Translations under genes and position numbers: made by a program
In this document: in pieces, positions 1-11,330 of the stretch
Position numbering within the stretch: the first letter of the stretch is position 1
Layout: each line of letters begins with the position of its first letter
Assembly (NCBI GenBank): GCA_035771165.1
Contig: JAWNZC010000001.1
Location: forward strand, 3,405,001 to 3,469,000
DNA length: 64,000 nt
Source of the DNA: Paragorgia papillata
Lineage: Eukaryota; Cnidaria; Anthozoa; Scleralcyonacea; Coralliidae
Direction: 5' to 3'
The notes under the pieces: generated by a model
Database searches by the model: none
Told to the model about the DNA's origin: nothing
The model's input: the letters and a program-made list of their open reading frames with translations, nothing else

Positions 1-1027
1 GGCAACCTGCTAAATCATATCGGATAGTGTATACTTTGATTTATATACTAAAATTTCGATCTTTTCTAAAGCACAATGTGATGGATGGGATATCTCATAT
101 CTGTAAAGCGATGCCTATTTACGTTTGTGTATTATAATATTTAAATTACAAATTCAGAATGCTATCCAATCAGCGTACAACATATGTTAATATGAAGAAA
201 ATCGTATTAGCTCACAAACAAACGAGAAACATGGCGCAAATTCGCCTAAATATAACACTTCGAAGAACAGCCACAACAATCTGAAAACTTTTTGTTACAA
301 GCAGGCAACCAGCATAGAAATGTAGCTTATAGACATTGATCAAGATGACTAGGCCGGTTGCCTTCCGTGTATCACAAGATAGCACTGTTGAACCGGTGAG
401 TTAAATATCTAAGGATATGTACAAAAGCTCAGCTTTATAACAGTACATAGATGGCAGTATCGGCAAATGATCAAAATAAAACGAAGTAATTTACGAATAT
501 GAGACTTTCCTGTAGCTACCAGATCTAATAAATTTCTGATTCTTGGCAAGCTTACCTTTTTGTGGCCTTTCTTCGAAGTATTGTATTTAGGTGTATTCAG
601 GCCATATTTCTTGTTTGTTTATGATTGTGAGTTATGCGAATTAGGTTAAGCAAAACTAGAGGCACGCTGATTAGATAGCATTCTGAATTAAGCTAATAAA
701 ACACAAACGTAAATAGGCACCAGGCTGCTTTCAAAAAGCTCTAAATTTTAGTATATAAATAAATAATTACAGCTGCCAACACCCCTCACCTTCAAAGTAT
801 ACACTATCAGGCCGTCTATAAAGGCTCTCAGTTTACCGGTCTTTTCACTTTGCTCCATAGTTAACTATAAAGTATGGTTTAGTGCATGTACAATCAAGTT
901 CTGCGATTTCCACACTGAACAGTTGCATCAATCGCCGATGCCATAACATTGTTTGAACTCCGCGACAGTCGGCGATTCTTCAGTAGCTAGCTTGTCGAGA
1001 CATAAAGAAACTCCTTAATTAAATTTT
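1..1027. mobile_element. Long-inverted-repeat DNA element, copy 1 (cut by window edge)
   Basis: This segment matches 4688-5733 base for base apart from scattered changes and small indels. Inverted ends lie near 22-120 and 700-808 and face each other. The left end has lost about 30 bases that the second copy keeps. No transposase is visible, so it is non-autonomous. Both copies end in AATTAAATTTT followed directly by a TA microsatellite. Confidence 0.7.
344..394 (+). other. Possible 17-codon start exon inside the repeated element
   Basis: An ATG opens MTRPVAFRVSQ and runs 17 codons to CCG, followed by a good donor, GTGAGT. The same short frame and donor occur in the other copy of the element (around 5058-5108), with one amino-acid change. 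It could be a captured first exon or chance. No acceptor exon is identified. Confidence 0.2.
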
Positions 1028-1034
1028 ATATATG

Positions 1035-1075
<41 letters not shown>

Positions 1076-1109
1076 GTGTGTATATAATATATATATATGT
1101 GTGTATATA

Positions 1110-1148
<39 letters not shown>
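1028..1148. repeat. TA/GTATATA microsatellite
   Basis: Alternating TA with GTGTGTA interruptions directly abuts the end of the copy 1 element. Apparent Tyr/Ile-rich reading frames here are artefacts. Confidence 0.95.
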
Positions 1149-1152
<4 letters not shown>

Positions 1153-2096
1153 GTTAGAAAGTTTTCGTCGCTACTCCGAGTTTCACGCGTAACGCGATCT
1201 TCAGGCAACTGACAGTTCGGCTTCAACTAGTCCTTAAATAATAGTCGGGAGTTAAAAATAGCTCTGGCATCGTTGTGTATTTGTCGTCGGCAGGCGTTCG
1301 TTAGTCGGTGTTAGTCCGTGTGCCGACACTTCGCAAGAATTTCGGTTCTTTTGTTCAGAAGATTTTTCTTGTCGGCCTTCATAATCATCAATTTTTCTTC
1401 CAGGCAGAGGTTGCACCTTTTGTTGCATTTTGTAATTATTGTTATATTTTGAGGGCCGTATGTTAGATAACGTTTTGGTTAATACGTATTTTCCCTCGTG
1501 AAATAAAGTTTTATTGTATATAGTAATTATTGCTGAAATTTGATCCTTTTGACAAATATATTCTAGACCAAATGGAGATTTTGTGTTTTTGTATCCAACA
1601 GTGTTTGTTTGTCACTGTTTCTTTTGAGAAACTGAAACTTAATTAGACCGAAATGAAAAGGATTGTTTCAGTTTTTTCAAATTTGTTTTCTAAATTTGTC
1701 GTCAAGCTTCAGAGAATCTCGAGATTTTAGCAATCTTCTCGATAACCTAACCACAGCAAAAACCCTAGTCAGAAGTCTGGTTTACCGCCTATCTTTTTGA
1801 AAAAGACATATTTGACGATATATTTTGGACTGAAAAAAGTAAAAAGTAAACGTCTCTACAGTGAATTAAAAGTAGTGTGCTGCGTAGCAGTGTTGGAATA
1901 CAAATCGAAATATAGTAAGGTTTGAGAACTGCCGCAATTATTGAACGTAGTTTCTAAGGTTTCGAGCGAAGGCCCTTCGTCAGAGAGAAACGTATTGTAA
2001 AGGGCGTAAAAGTCTCTGTACGTACTATACTATGAGCGAAATCTGATCAGCAAGACGCCTATTTTTACAACCTTCAGCTGGTAAGCATGCCGTTGT
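1149..2096. other. No gene seen
   Basis: AT-rich sequence with no long frame. Positions 1865-1995 contain a dispersed repeat fragment also found at about 17810-18010 and 18660-18780. Its shared core is TTTCGAGCGAAGGCCCTTCG followed by TCAGAGAGAAAC. Confidence 0.6.
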
Positions 2097-2950
2097 CCCA
2101 GTAAATTTGTCCTCCCCAAAATATGTCCCCCCACGGACACATATCCATATGGCCCCCTCTTCGGAAATTTGTCCCCCCCTCAGAATGATTCCTTACAGGA
2201 TAATTGATATACGTGTGTGGACAAAACTTTTTAAAAGTAAAGAAATATATATATTTCTGAATGATAAATTATAACAGCTAAATATATATTTAGATAAGAA
2301 ACTATTTTTTGCTATCTAAAGAGCGTGTTGGCTCGAGGTTAATGAAGGGCTCCGCGTGAAATGTCAGTATTTGGTTGTCGAAATTCTCGGCAGCTCACCA
2401 TTTTCTTGCTTTGTTATTAATATAATTATCGCGAACGCTCGCCTCCAAAGCAGTCTCCGACGTAATAGTGTATAGTTTGCCGTTTTTCAAAAAACGGTAT
2501 ATACGGAAGTATTTATTATGCATGGTAGTCGTGATTCGCAAACGCAGTAGACGCCTCATTCAATGAGCGATTTTTCAATGAGCGATGACTCAACAAATTG
2601 GTCGTACTGGTGTAGTAGCTGGGGGATAGGTGCTGCTGCTATCCGCCTAGGGTGAATTTCCGTCGACAAATACTAACTTTTAGCTAACTAAACACTAATT
2701 TGCGGGGTAACACTGGCACAGGTAATTAAGATACGTCAGTTTTAAGATACGTCGTTTTTGTAAATAGATATTTAGCTGTTATAATTTATCATTCAGAAAT
2801 ATATATTTCTTTACTTTTAACATGTTTTGTCCACATTACACGTATATCAATTATCCTGTAAGGAATCATTCTGAGGGGGGCCAAATTTCCTAGGAAATGT
2901 GTCCCTAGGGGGGACACATTTTTGGGGGGGACATATTTCCTGTGACACCG
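2097..2950. mobile_element. Non-autonomous DNA transposon with ~190-bp inverted repeats
   Basis: The arms at 2097-2290 and about 2765-2950 are reverse complements. Both contain ATATGTCCCCCC, a GAATGATTCCTTACAGGATA block, and an AAATATATATTTCTGAATGA block in opposite orientation. The 480-bp interior has no coding frame. The left arm differs near its tip. Confidence 0.75.
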
Positions 2951-4500
2951 GCCTATGCCATATAAGGACGACCCAAATAATCTACGTATTGTCATATAGA
3001 ATTCGAGCTGCGGGTGACGGATGTCCTTACGAGAAAGTAAAAGTACAAATCTGCATATCCAAAGGTTGTGTTAGGTGCAGGAGACTTCCACAGCTAACTT
3101 ATAAGAGCTACAAGATACAAGTATCTAGTGGTAGCTATGGAATGTAAGTATACTGTAGTAACTGTACCGCATTATATATAGAATCGCGCTGCGTGATGCG
3201 AGGCTTTTCTGAGACAGACGTGTGGTATTTAATTACTAGAACTCGTAATTTAGGCACGAGCTTACAAATACACTGAACAACACGTATACGGCTACAGGAA
3301 CGAGTTGCTCGTTATGAATGGGTCTCGGTCGATTTGGACGGTATAGCGTTTCACCGTAATTTCCCAGATTCTGTTTACTTGTGCACACTTGTGTTTGTAT
3401 AATATATATATATATACATGTATATTAAAGTTATCTGACTTTCGGTTTGAACTGGATGCGCACCAACGCTCTATGACTTGAGTGAGAAGCCCACGCTTTA
3501 CCAACGTGCAAGGGGTATACATCCCGGTTTTCCCCAAATGACACTTATGACTTTACATTACTCTTTGGCCGATCTTCACTGAGAGAGAAAGTTTTGTTGA
3601 CTAGGGGACAATCTTTCGGATGACACCCCCATCGTAATGCTTGAAATGATTTAAATGATTTTACTCCATCATATATCGAACCGTATAATATTTTAAAATT
3701 CTGTACCTGCTTTTGCATGTCTTTTTTTCAGTAATGATTTCTTTAGTTAGTTAAATTGCCATTCTATTATGATTGTAATTAGGAATTTTAGGAGGGCCAC
3801 AAGTTTATCAGCATTTTTGCTGTCATGATGCTGTCTGCTGTCGTGTGCACATTCCATTAAAAAATAACGGGTGTTTATATGGGGGTGAGTGAGTCATCGG
3901 CGGTGCACGTGTTTGGCGAGAACGTGTGTTTGTTGCTAGTTGTTAATTTTCATTTTGTGTGTATATATGAGAACTGGGCTAGTCCGCCTAACCGACATCT
4001 CGTTTTCGGAAACCATCCAGATCTCTGTCAAGTGGACTCGGACTCTTTTTCTTTCATGTAATGATATAAACACGGTTGACATTGCTGACTCGCCACTGAA
4101 ACCTGCGTATACGCGACAAAATTGCTCTTATTGGCTTCCTTCGGCATAGTTTCAGTTCACGCTTTATGTGTAGTTCATATTTAATTAATGAATTTTGTGG
4201 GTGGTCAGAACCGATGAATATGCAGTTAGCATGGCAAGCAGCTCCCTAGGCCACTACTAGGATGTCTGAGGGTTCTGCCTTTCACGAGTAAAATCATCTG
4301 GCGTTAGACAGAGTAAAATCCTGTTTTGGCCAACGCAGCGGGCAGGAATGCATGGGTTAACACCCCTAAGGACATTCCCGTTTATTTTCGTTTATTAGTG
4401 CCTTGTCAGTATAGTAACTTGTATAGTTAAGTAAGCGGAAAAAGTGATAAACTGTATATATACGGGCGATATACTACGACGACGGCGATCAAAAAGCAAC
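2951..4500. other. No gene seen
   Basis: Only short frames without recognisable domains occur here. A short TA run lies at 3400-3420. Nothing in this stretch is supported as coding. Confidence 0.5.
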
Positions 4501-4728
4501 ATGAATTTTACAATCAAAAGAAGTCACGGCGAAAGGCTGGTTTCCACTCAGGAAAATTCTCCTCATGACAGGAACGGACAGAGAAATTTTCTTTGTCTTG
4601 TGAGCTCTCGGTCGGAACTAATGACTTTAATAGAGGGCCGGCCAAGGCTTCAAAATATTACTTTTGATGGCATTTTTGTTACAAGCAGGCAACCTGGTAA
4701 ATCATATCGGATAGTGTATACTTTGAAG
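4501..4728 (+). CDS. Possible first exon, unknown product
   Basis: An ATG opens a 76-codon frame beginning MNFTIKRSHGERL and ending ...VYTLK at AAG, followed by GTGAGG, a plausible donor. I do not recognise the peptide, and no signal peptide or domain is visible. Its last ~40 bases lie inside the duplicated transposon copy that begins at 4688, and part of them coincides with that element's inverted repeat. The frame may therefore belong to the element, or be an ancestral exon invaded by it. There is no downstream exon I can link to it. Chance remains a real alternative. Confidence 0.25.
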
Positions 4729-5733
4729 GTGAGGGGTGTTGGCAGTCGTGATTATTATTGATTTATATACTAAAATTTCGAGCTTTTCTAAAGCACAATG
4801 TGATGATGGGATATCTGTAAAGCGATGCCTATTTACGTTTGTGTATTATAGTATTTGAATTACAAATTCAGAATGCTATCCAATCAGCGTACAACATATG
4901 TTAATATGAAGAAAATCGTATTAGCTCACAAACAAACAAGAAACATGGCGCAAATTCGCCTAAATATAACACTTAGAAGAACAGCCACAACAATCTGAAA
5001 ACCTTTTGTTACAAGTAGGCAACCAGCATAGAAATGTAGCTTAGACATTGATCAAGATGACTAGGCCGGTTGCCTTCCGTGTATCACAAGTTAGTACTGT
5101 TGAACCGGTGAGTTAAATATCTAAGGATATGTACAAAAGCTCAGCTTTATAACAGTACATAGATGGCGGTATCGGCAAATGATCAAAATAAAACGAAGTA
5201 ATTTACGAATATGAGACTTTCCTGTAGCTACCAGATCTAATAAATTTCTGATTCTTGGCAAGCTTACCTTTTTGTGGCCTTTCTTCGAAGTATTGTATTT
5301 AGGTGTATTCAGGCCATATTTCTTGTTTGTTTATGATTGTGAGTTATGCGAATTAGGTTAAGCAAAACTAGAGGCACGCTGATTAGATAGCATTCTGAAT
5401 TAAGCTAATAAAACACAAACGTAAATAGGCTGCTTTCAAAAAGCTCTAAATTTTAGTATATAAATAAATAATTACGGCTGCCAACACCCCTCACCTTCAA
5501 AGTATACACTATCCGGCCGTCTATAAAGGCTCTCAGTTTACCGGTCTTTCCACTTTGCTCCATAGTTAACTATAAAGTATGGTTTAGTGCATGTACAATC
5601 AAGTTCTGCGATTTCCACAACTGAACAGTTGCATCAATCGCCGATGCCATAACATTGTTTGAACTCCTCGTCTGTCGGCGATTCCTCACTAGCTAGCTTG
5701 TCGAGACATAAAGAAACTCCTTAATTAAATTTT
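4688..5733. mobile_element. Long-inverted-repeat DNA element, copy 2
   Basis: This is the second copy of the 1-1027 segment in the same orientation. The terminal inverted repeats are clear: from GGATAGTGTATACTTTGAAG at 4709 to its complement ending at 5514. Inner homologous blocks run about 200 bp on each side. The interior carries no transposase. It is followed by a TA microsatellite. Confidence 0.8.
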
Positions 5734-5734
5734 G

Positions 5735-6326
<592 letters not shown>

Positions 6327-6520
6327 GTTTAACAAATAGATTCCATTTTGCCGTTATCTGTTCAGTTATAGATGCACAGATGACGTCACAACGTGGTAAG
6401 AACAAAAAAGTGGCCCACGAGACGCAGTCGAGTGGGTCACTGATGTTCTTACCACGTTGTGACGTCTTCTGTGCATCTATAACTGAACAGACAACAAAAA
6501 AATGGAATCTATTTGTTTTA
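6327..6520. mobile_element. Foldback MITE, ~190 bp
   Basis: Two ~90-bp arms are near-perfect reverse complements. Both contain AATAGATTCCATTTT, a TGTTCAGTTATAGATGCAC block, GACGTCACAACGTGG and TAAGAACA. They meet around a short GC-rich loop (GGCCCACGAGACGCAGTCG). It has no coding capacity and is inserted in TA-rich DNA. Confidence 0.85.
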
Positions 6521-6726
6521 TACAATAAAAATTTAAAAAGTCTTTGTCGAAACTCTTGCCGGATTTTGGGGCATGAAGAAGGAAAAAAGCAAGTCAGCTG
6601 ACGTGATCTGACGTGACCATGTGTCTGTCCTCTTATAGATCATGGCCAACAACCAATGAAAACACGCATAGCAACCAGGGTATTGTATAAATATGTATAT
6701 ATATATATATGTATATGTATATGTAC

Positions 6727-7110
<384 letters not shown>

Positions 7111-7345
7111 ACGCTGCTGTCTTTTGAGGATTAGGCGCAGTTGGGAAATTTGACCCGAGAAATTGAAAGTATAGTTGGCTTCCGTGTTGTCTCTAGCCGG
7201 AAAACGGTTTCCTGGAAGACCTGATCTCATCACAGGGGGGAGGCTTGCGCACAAAGGTCGCGCGCGGTTAAGTCCTTTCGCCGCTTTTGTAAAAGTGGTC
7301 GGGTAGACCAGATTTCTGACGAGGGATGGGTTTTTTGTTTTAGTT

Positions 7346-7549
7346 AAGCCCGGTATACACTGAAACAAGTTTCCGAAACACATTTTCGGAAAAGTTTCCG
7401 AAACTTGTTTCAAAAAATAGAACAGTGCTCTAATCAGGGAAACTTGGTTTCTGAAACAAAACTTCAACGTACACTGGAAAGTTTGTTTCGGAAACCGTGA
7501 GTTCGGTAACTTTTTTTTTTGGAAATGTTCTCTACTGTATGCCGGGCTT
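7346..7549. mobile_element. Short TIR element, ~204 bp
   Basis: The ends AAGCCCGGTATACACTG and its imperfect complement CTACTGTATGCCGGGCTT face each other. The interior repeats GGAAAC / GTTTCC in both orientations. Confidence 0.65.
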
Positions 7550-7728
7550 CAGGTTATGCAGAAGTTTACTAAAATCTTGAGAGTCACTGAAGCTTGACAA
7601 ATTTGGGAAAAAAAGACTTCGCGACATATTTTGGGGAACCTTTGAAAGGACTGGACAGGTTCTTTTGAGTCATCCCTTTTAGGGGGCGATTACATGGACC
7701 GGGCTAGCCCGGTAAGCTGGTGTTAGTT

Positions 7729-8136
7729 CAATCTCGTTCCCACAGCCCACGTTCCCCACCCGGAAAACGAGAGACTCTGGGATAATCCGTTTCAAATCGT
7801 TACGTTATTGGCTGAATAGTGAGCATGAGTTGATCTGAAGTGACCTTAAAAGAACCAAAATAAGAAAGATGTCGGACGACAAGACTCCAGTGAAGACGTT
7901 GCCGCGATCGATATCTTCGCCGTATGTGTGTAGATGCTGTAATTCGAGCTTCGTCAGCAACCCCATTGACTTGTTTGGGGGAAAGTCAAACAAAGAGAAC
8001 ATACTATCCAGATTCCGCTCGGATATTTACGCATGCGTACCTCAATCGGAATAACAAGAATCCTGTGATTTGAAACGGATTATCCCAGAGTCTCTCGTTT
8101 CCCGGGTGGGGAACGTGGGCTCTGGGAACGAGATTG
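7729..8136. mobile_element. Mutator-like non-autonomous element carrying a reading frame
   Basis: The inverted ends start CAATCTCGTTCCCA and run about 60 bp to the block GGGATAATCCGTTTCAAAT. The flanking 9-mers GTGTTAGTT (7720-7728) and GTGTGAGTT (8137-8145) differ at one base and look like a 9-bp target duplication, which is the length typical of Mutator-like elements. The 408-bp element contains the 61-codon frame at 7869-8054. A related copy in reverse orientation lies at 12787-13154. Confidence 0.7.
7869..8054 (+). CDS. Small frame carried by the Mutator-like element
   Basis: The 61-codon frame starts MSDDKTPVKTLPRSISSPYV and is followed by a cysteine cluster, CRCCNSSF, then a basic and acidic tail ending in TAA. 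I do not recognise a family. The CxCC cluster near the N-terminus resembles the start of a small zinc-binding module, but only three cysteines are present. The copy in the 12787-13154 element is also open and has five substitutions (V/A, G/E, K/R, A/E, S/P) and no stop. This suggests either constraint or recent spread. It may be a captured host exon or the first exon of a transposase. Confidence 0.4.
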   Translation: MSDDKTPVKTLPRSISSPYVCRCCNSSFVSNPIDLFGGKSNKENILSRFRSDIYACVPQSE

Positions 8137-8706
8137 GTGTGAGTTTTGAATTGACGTGGATGATTTCAGGCAAGTAAATTTCAGATTAAGTAAATAAGGG
8201 CAAAGTTACGTTAGTTTTACTTCCGTTTTACACTATATACATGTAATTATATAGTCTTGTTTATTTTGTAAGCTCATCGTTAATAAAAAGATTGTTATAG
8301 TCCACAAAAGCGTTTTCACGAAGACTAATTAATTTATTAATTATTTCAGTTCCTTTCAGCACTATTTATTCACACAGGCAGTCATCCAGTAAACGAACGC
8401 GTATCGAAGCGAGTTCAACGGGGTTTTTTGTCCGCTTTGCTGGACGAAAACGATTACATGGACATTTTCATCCCGGTTAACTGGGCTAGCCCGGTCCATG
8501 TAATCGCCCCCTTAACCTCGACAGGAGAGAAGACAAGGGTGGAAACTTACAAAATGAAAGTGACTTTTCCGGTGCGATATTCGCTTCAAAAATCGTATCG
8601 CATGGTTCTTAAACTCGGCACAATGAGAAAAGATAGTTTTTCCATTTGTCTCGTACCAATCATGGAAATATTTTGCCAATTGTCAAGAACAACACGATCT
8701 TATAAG

Positions 8707-8980
8707 CGCCTGTATTCCGAAAAGCTCACTCACACTCAATGAGTGGCCCCTCACACTCCATAAGTGCAACTCAACACTCAATGAGTCTCCACTCACCTTC
8801 ACTGAGTATGAGACTATACACTCACTCTCCAACCATTCAATTGAATAGTGTTTAGAGAGTGAGTGTAGTCTCATACTCAGTGAGGGTGAGTGGAGACTCG
8901 TTGAGTGTTGAGTTGCACTTATTGAGTGCGAGGAGTCACTCATTAAGTGTGAGTGTGAGGGAGCTTTTAAAATACAGGCG
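8707..8980. mobile_element. Foldback MITE rich in CACTCAATGAGT
   Basis: The sequence is a ~270-bp inverted repeat centred near 8835, with outer tips CGCCTGTATT and AATACAGGCG. The arms repeat the near-palindrome CACTCAATGAGTG several times, giving self-complementarity at two scales. Confidence 0.8.
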
Positions 8981-9032
8981 TTAAAGTGCCTATGAAACGA
9001 AAATTAAGTCCGTCTTATGGAAAGAAAACTTG

Positions 9033-9446
9033 AGGCCTGGCCAAACGCTTTCAACATTTCATTCAACATTGTTCAACATTGTTGAATTCAACATGTTGAA
9101 AGCGTTTGGCCACCCCTGTTGAATGATGTTGAACGTTGTTGAATGGTGTTGAATGATGTTGGACGAAATTTGAACATGTTCAAATTTTCGTTCAACACGC
9201 GTTCAACATTTCTATTGTTCTCAAAATGTTGAAAGGTGTTGAACGCATTTGGCCACATTTCATTCAACTTTGTTGAACAGAGACATGCGCCATGCGGATT
9301 CCAGCTTTTGTGGTAGCCCGCGTTCAATTAATTGTCATTCATGCCAATGTTGAACGATGTTGAATTCATTTGGCCACTCGTGCTTTCAACATTATTCAAC
9401 ATCGTTCATCAATGTTGAATGATGTTGAAAGCGTTTGGCCAGGCCT
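9033..9446. mobile_element. Foldback MITE rich in GTTGAA / TTCAAC
   Basis: The tips AGGCCTGGCCAAACGCTTTC and its complement ending at 9446 are exact over at least 20 bp. The interior is built of repeated TTCAACAT / ATGTTGAA units in both orientations. No coding capacity. Confidence 0.85.
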
Positions 9447-9500
9447 TTAAAATTATAGCAACGGTTTCTGCACTTTTTCGTTTCCTTGCTTCGTTTTTGC

Positions 9501-9983
9501 AATTGTGATGTCACGAATGGCGTGAGTACGCTTGTTTTACTGAGGTTTTTAATGAACTTTTCTTCAAATTATTCATATCCTCGCATTCAGATGACTATGT
9601 TGACGTTACAAATGATTTTATCGCCTTACAAACCTGCCTAAGCCACAACCGAGCGTTCGGGGTAAGCGTTGTTGATCTTTGTTTTGATGATTCCTGTGTT
9701 GTTTTGAAGAAACTGGCGTCCCCAAATTGTGCTTTGTTTTGCTCGGAATTTGGGATGCATATTTTAACTAGTAAACCTTGATATCTTCTTTTAAAATGAG
9801 TAAGAATAGACGGACATTTTGTCGTATTGTGGCTTTGTCGTATTTACAGACAATTCGATTATCATTTTAGGCTGTATTAATCCCAAACTTTGAATATACT
9901 CGGGTTTTTTAAGCTTGTCAATTGCAACCAGGTTGTTATGCTCACGCCATCAAGTTTCCAATCCAGTCTTTTTACTATCCATG
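9501..9983. mobile_element. 483-bp segment shared with 63484-63966
   Basis: It aligns without length change to 63484-63966 with roughly eight substitutions by eye. The right end TTTTACTATCCATG is the terminal inverted repeat of the intact copy. The left terminus of that copy is missing here, so this one is 5'-truncated or chimeric. Confidence 0.8.
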
Positions 9984-10039
9984 GTTGAACACGCGCACAT
10001 TAAGATTGGTTTGATAGTAGCAAAAATTAATATTTATCA

Positions 10040-10192
10040 ATTATTGGACGAGTCTATCGAAAAATATCATGATTTGTCAGTGGCGAGCTACCAGTTATTT
10101 GCCGATGTCGAAGCGAAGGCAGACTGCATGGCAAATATGTAGCTCGCCACTGACAAATCATGATATTTTGCGATAGACGAGTTCAAAAATTG
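10040..10192. repeat. Perfect-arm hairpin, ~150 bp
   Basis: The arm at about 10047-10094, containing ATATCATGATTTGTCAGTGG and CGAGCTAC, is repeated in reverse complement at about 10139-10186. The loop is about 45 bp. Confidence 0.8.
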
Positions 10193-10380
10193 TTTTATCA
10201 TTCATAAGATAGTTAAAAATTTGAAATGCCTGAAGTTAGAGATCGCCCTTCTTCTCTCTGTCTTCGCTCTTCGGCATACTAAAATTTTCGTAAAACTTAC
10301 TTTTTGTTGGCACGAGTCTTGCTTTTTATCTCACTAAATCTTCCTTCTAAATATTTCTTTTCTGAAGTATATATTGTCGC

Positions 10381-10721
10381 CAACCTCGTACCCAGGGCCA
10401 TTTGTAGGTAACTGGGCCAAGATGGTGAATAAAACAAAATGGCGGGAACAAATGGCCCTGGTGGAGGCTAGCTCAAAATGCGCAGTATATTGCGCATTTT
10501 ATTTTACTAGAACTCAGTTCTTTACACAGTAATTATACCTAATTACACCTAACTATTGCATGGTTTAAAATGTAGTTTCCCGTGCCATGTGCAGGAACAA
10601 CCGTCTGATTTACGCCATAAGCTATTGACCAATCAGAGGCTGAGATAGCCTAGCCTCCCAGGGCCATTTGTTCCCGCCATCTTGGCCCAGTTCCCTACAA
10701 ATGGCCCATGGTACGAGGTTG
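10381..10721. mobile_element. Mutator-like MITE with exact 9-bp target duplication
   Basis: The tips CAACCTCGTACCCAGGGCCA and the complement face each other. TATTGTCGC occurs exactly at 10372-10380 and 10722-10730. The arms contain CCATTTGTAGG and GCCAAGATGG. No coding frame. It shares its tip with the short element at 26322-26416. Confidence 0.85.
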
Positions 10722-11088
10722 TATTGTCGCTTGTCCTTGCTTCCAAATACTCTCCTGCCTGCCTAAAGAGCTACTAACTGTTATTCCAGTGTTGACTGAC
10801 AAGTGTTTTACTTACTTTTTTAAATAAGAACCTAAATAGCCTAAATTCTCAGTAGACACGAAATATTGAAGAACTTTTTTTGGCCAACTTGGAAAAACTT
10901 ATATGTGGGGCTTTACCGTGTATTCGACAATTCAGGATTATCCTGAATTCTGAATGAGACGATATGCTGGTTATGCGTACCACTATAAACATCCTCTAAT
11001 AACCGCTAGCGGAGGTATGCAGTCTCTGAATGCCCTCTAGTTATATCAATAACCTATACCAATCCATTGCTAATTTGATTCTCCGCAG

Positions 11089-11330
11089 TAATTCGATTTA
11101 CAACTGGTTTCAAAGGAAACGACTTATGGAACGCTGTTCTAAAAGGCGACCCAAGAAAGGTGGAAAGCCTACTCAAAAAGGGAGCCGACATTACGTACAT
11201 AAAAGAAAACAAATCAATTGTTACAATGGTACGTGAACTAGAATTGTCCCACCAGAACAGTGGAGATCCCGTAAAGATCCAGTATTACAGACACATTAAA
11301 GGCCTCATCGAGTCCCAGTTAAAATTATCT
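11089..11330 (+). CDS. Ankyrin gene, first traced exon
   Basis: Acceptor CTCCGCAG precedes and donor GTAAGT follows. It enters needing one base from an upstream exon and leaves in phase 0. It encodes GNDLWNAVLKGDPRKVESLL, then KKGADITYIKENKS, which is one ankyrin repeat, and a helical tail ending QLKLS. Another acceptor such as AAAG at 11112-11115 is possible. Confidence 0.75.

Larger units (their letters stand above)
7681..8512. mobile_element. TIR element 'AGGGGGCGATTACATGG', copy 1, with nested insertion
   Basis: The left end AGGGGGCGATTACATGGACC is matched by its complement ending at 8512, both next to GGGCTAGCCCGG. A second member lies at 20738-21545 and shares the interior around GTTAGTTTTACTTC and CGAACGCGTATCGAAGCGAG. 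A separate element is nested at 7729-8136. Confidence 0.8.

Noticed and set aside
9915..10142. 75-codon plus-strand frame
   Set aside because: It spans an element end and one arm of a hairpin. No conserved features.
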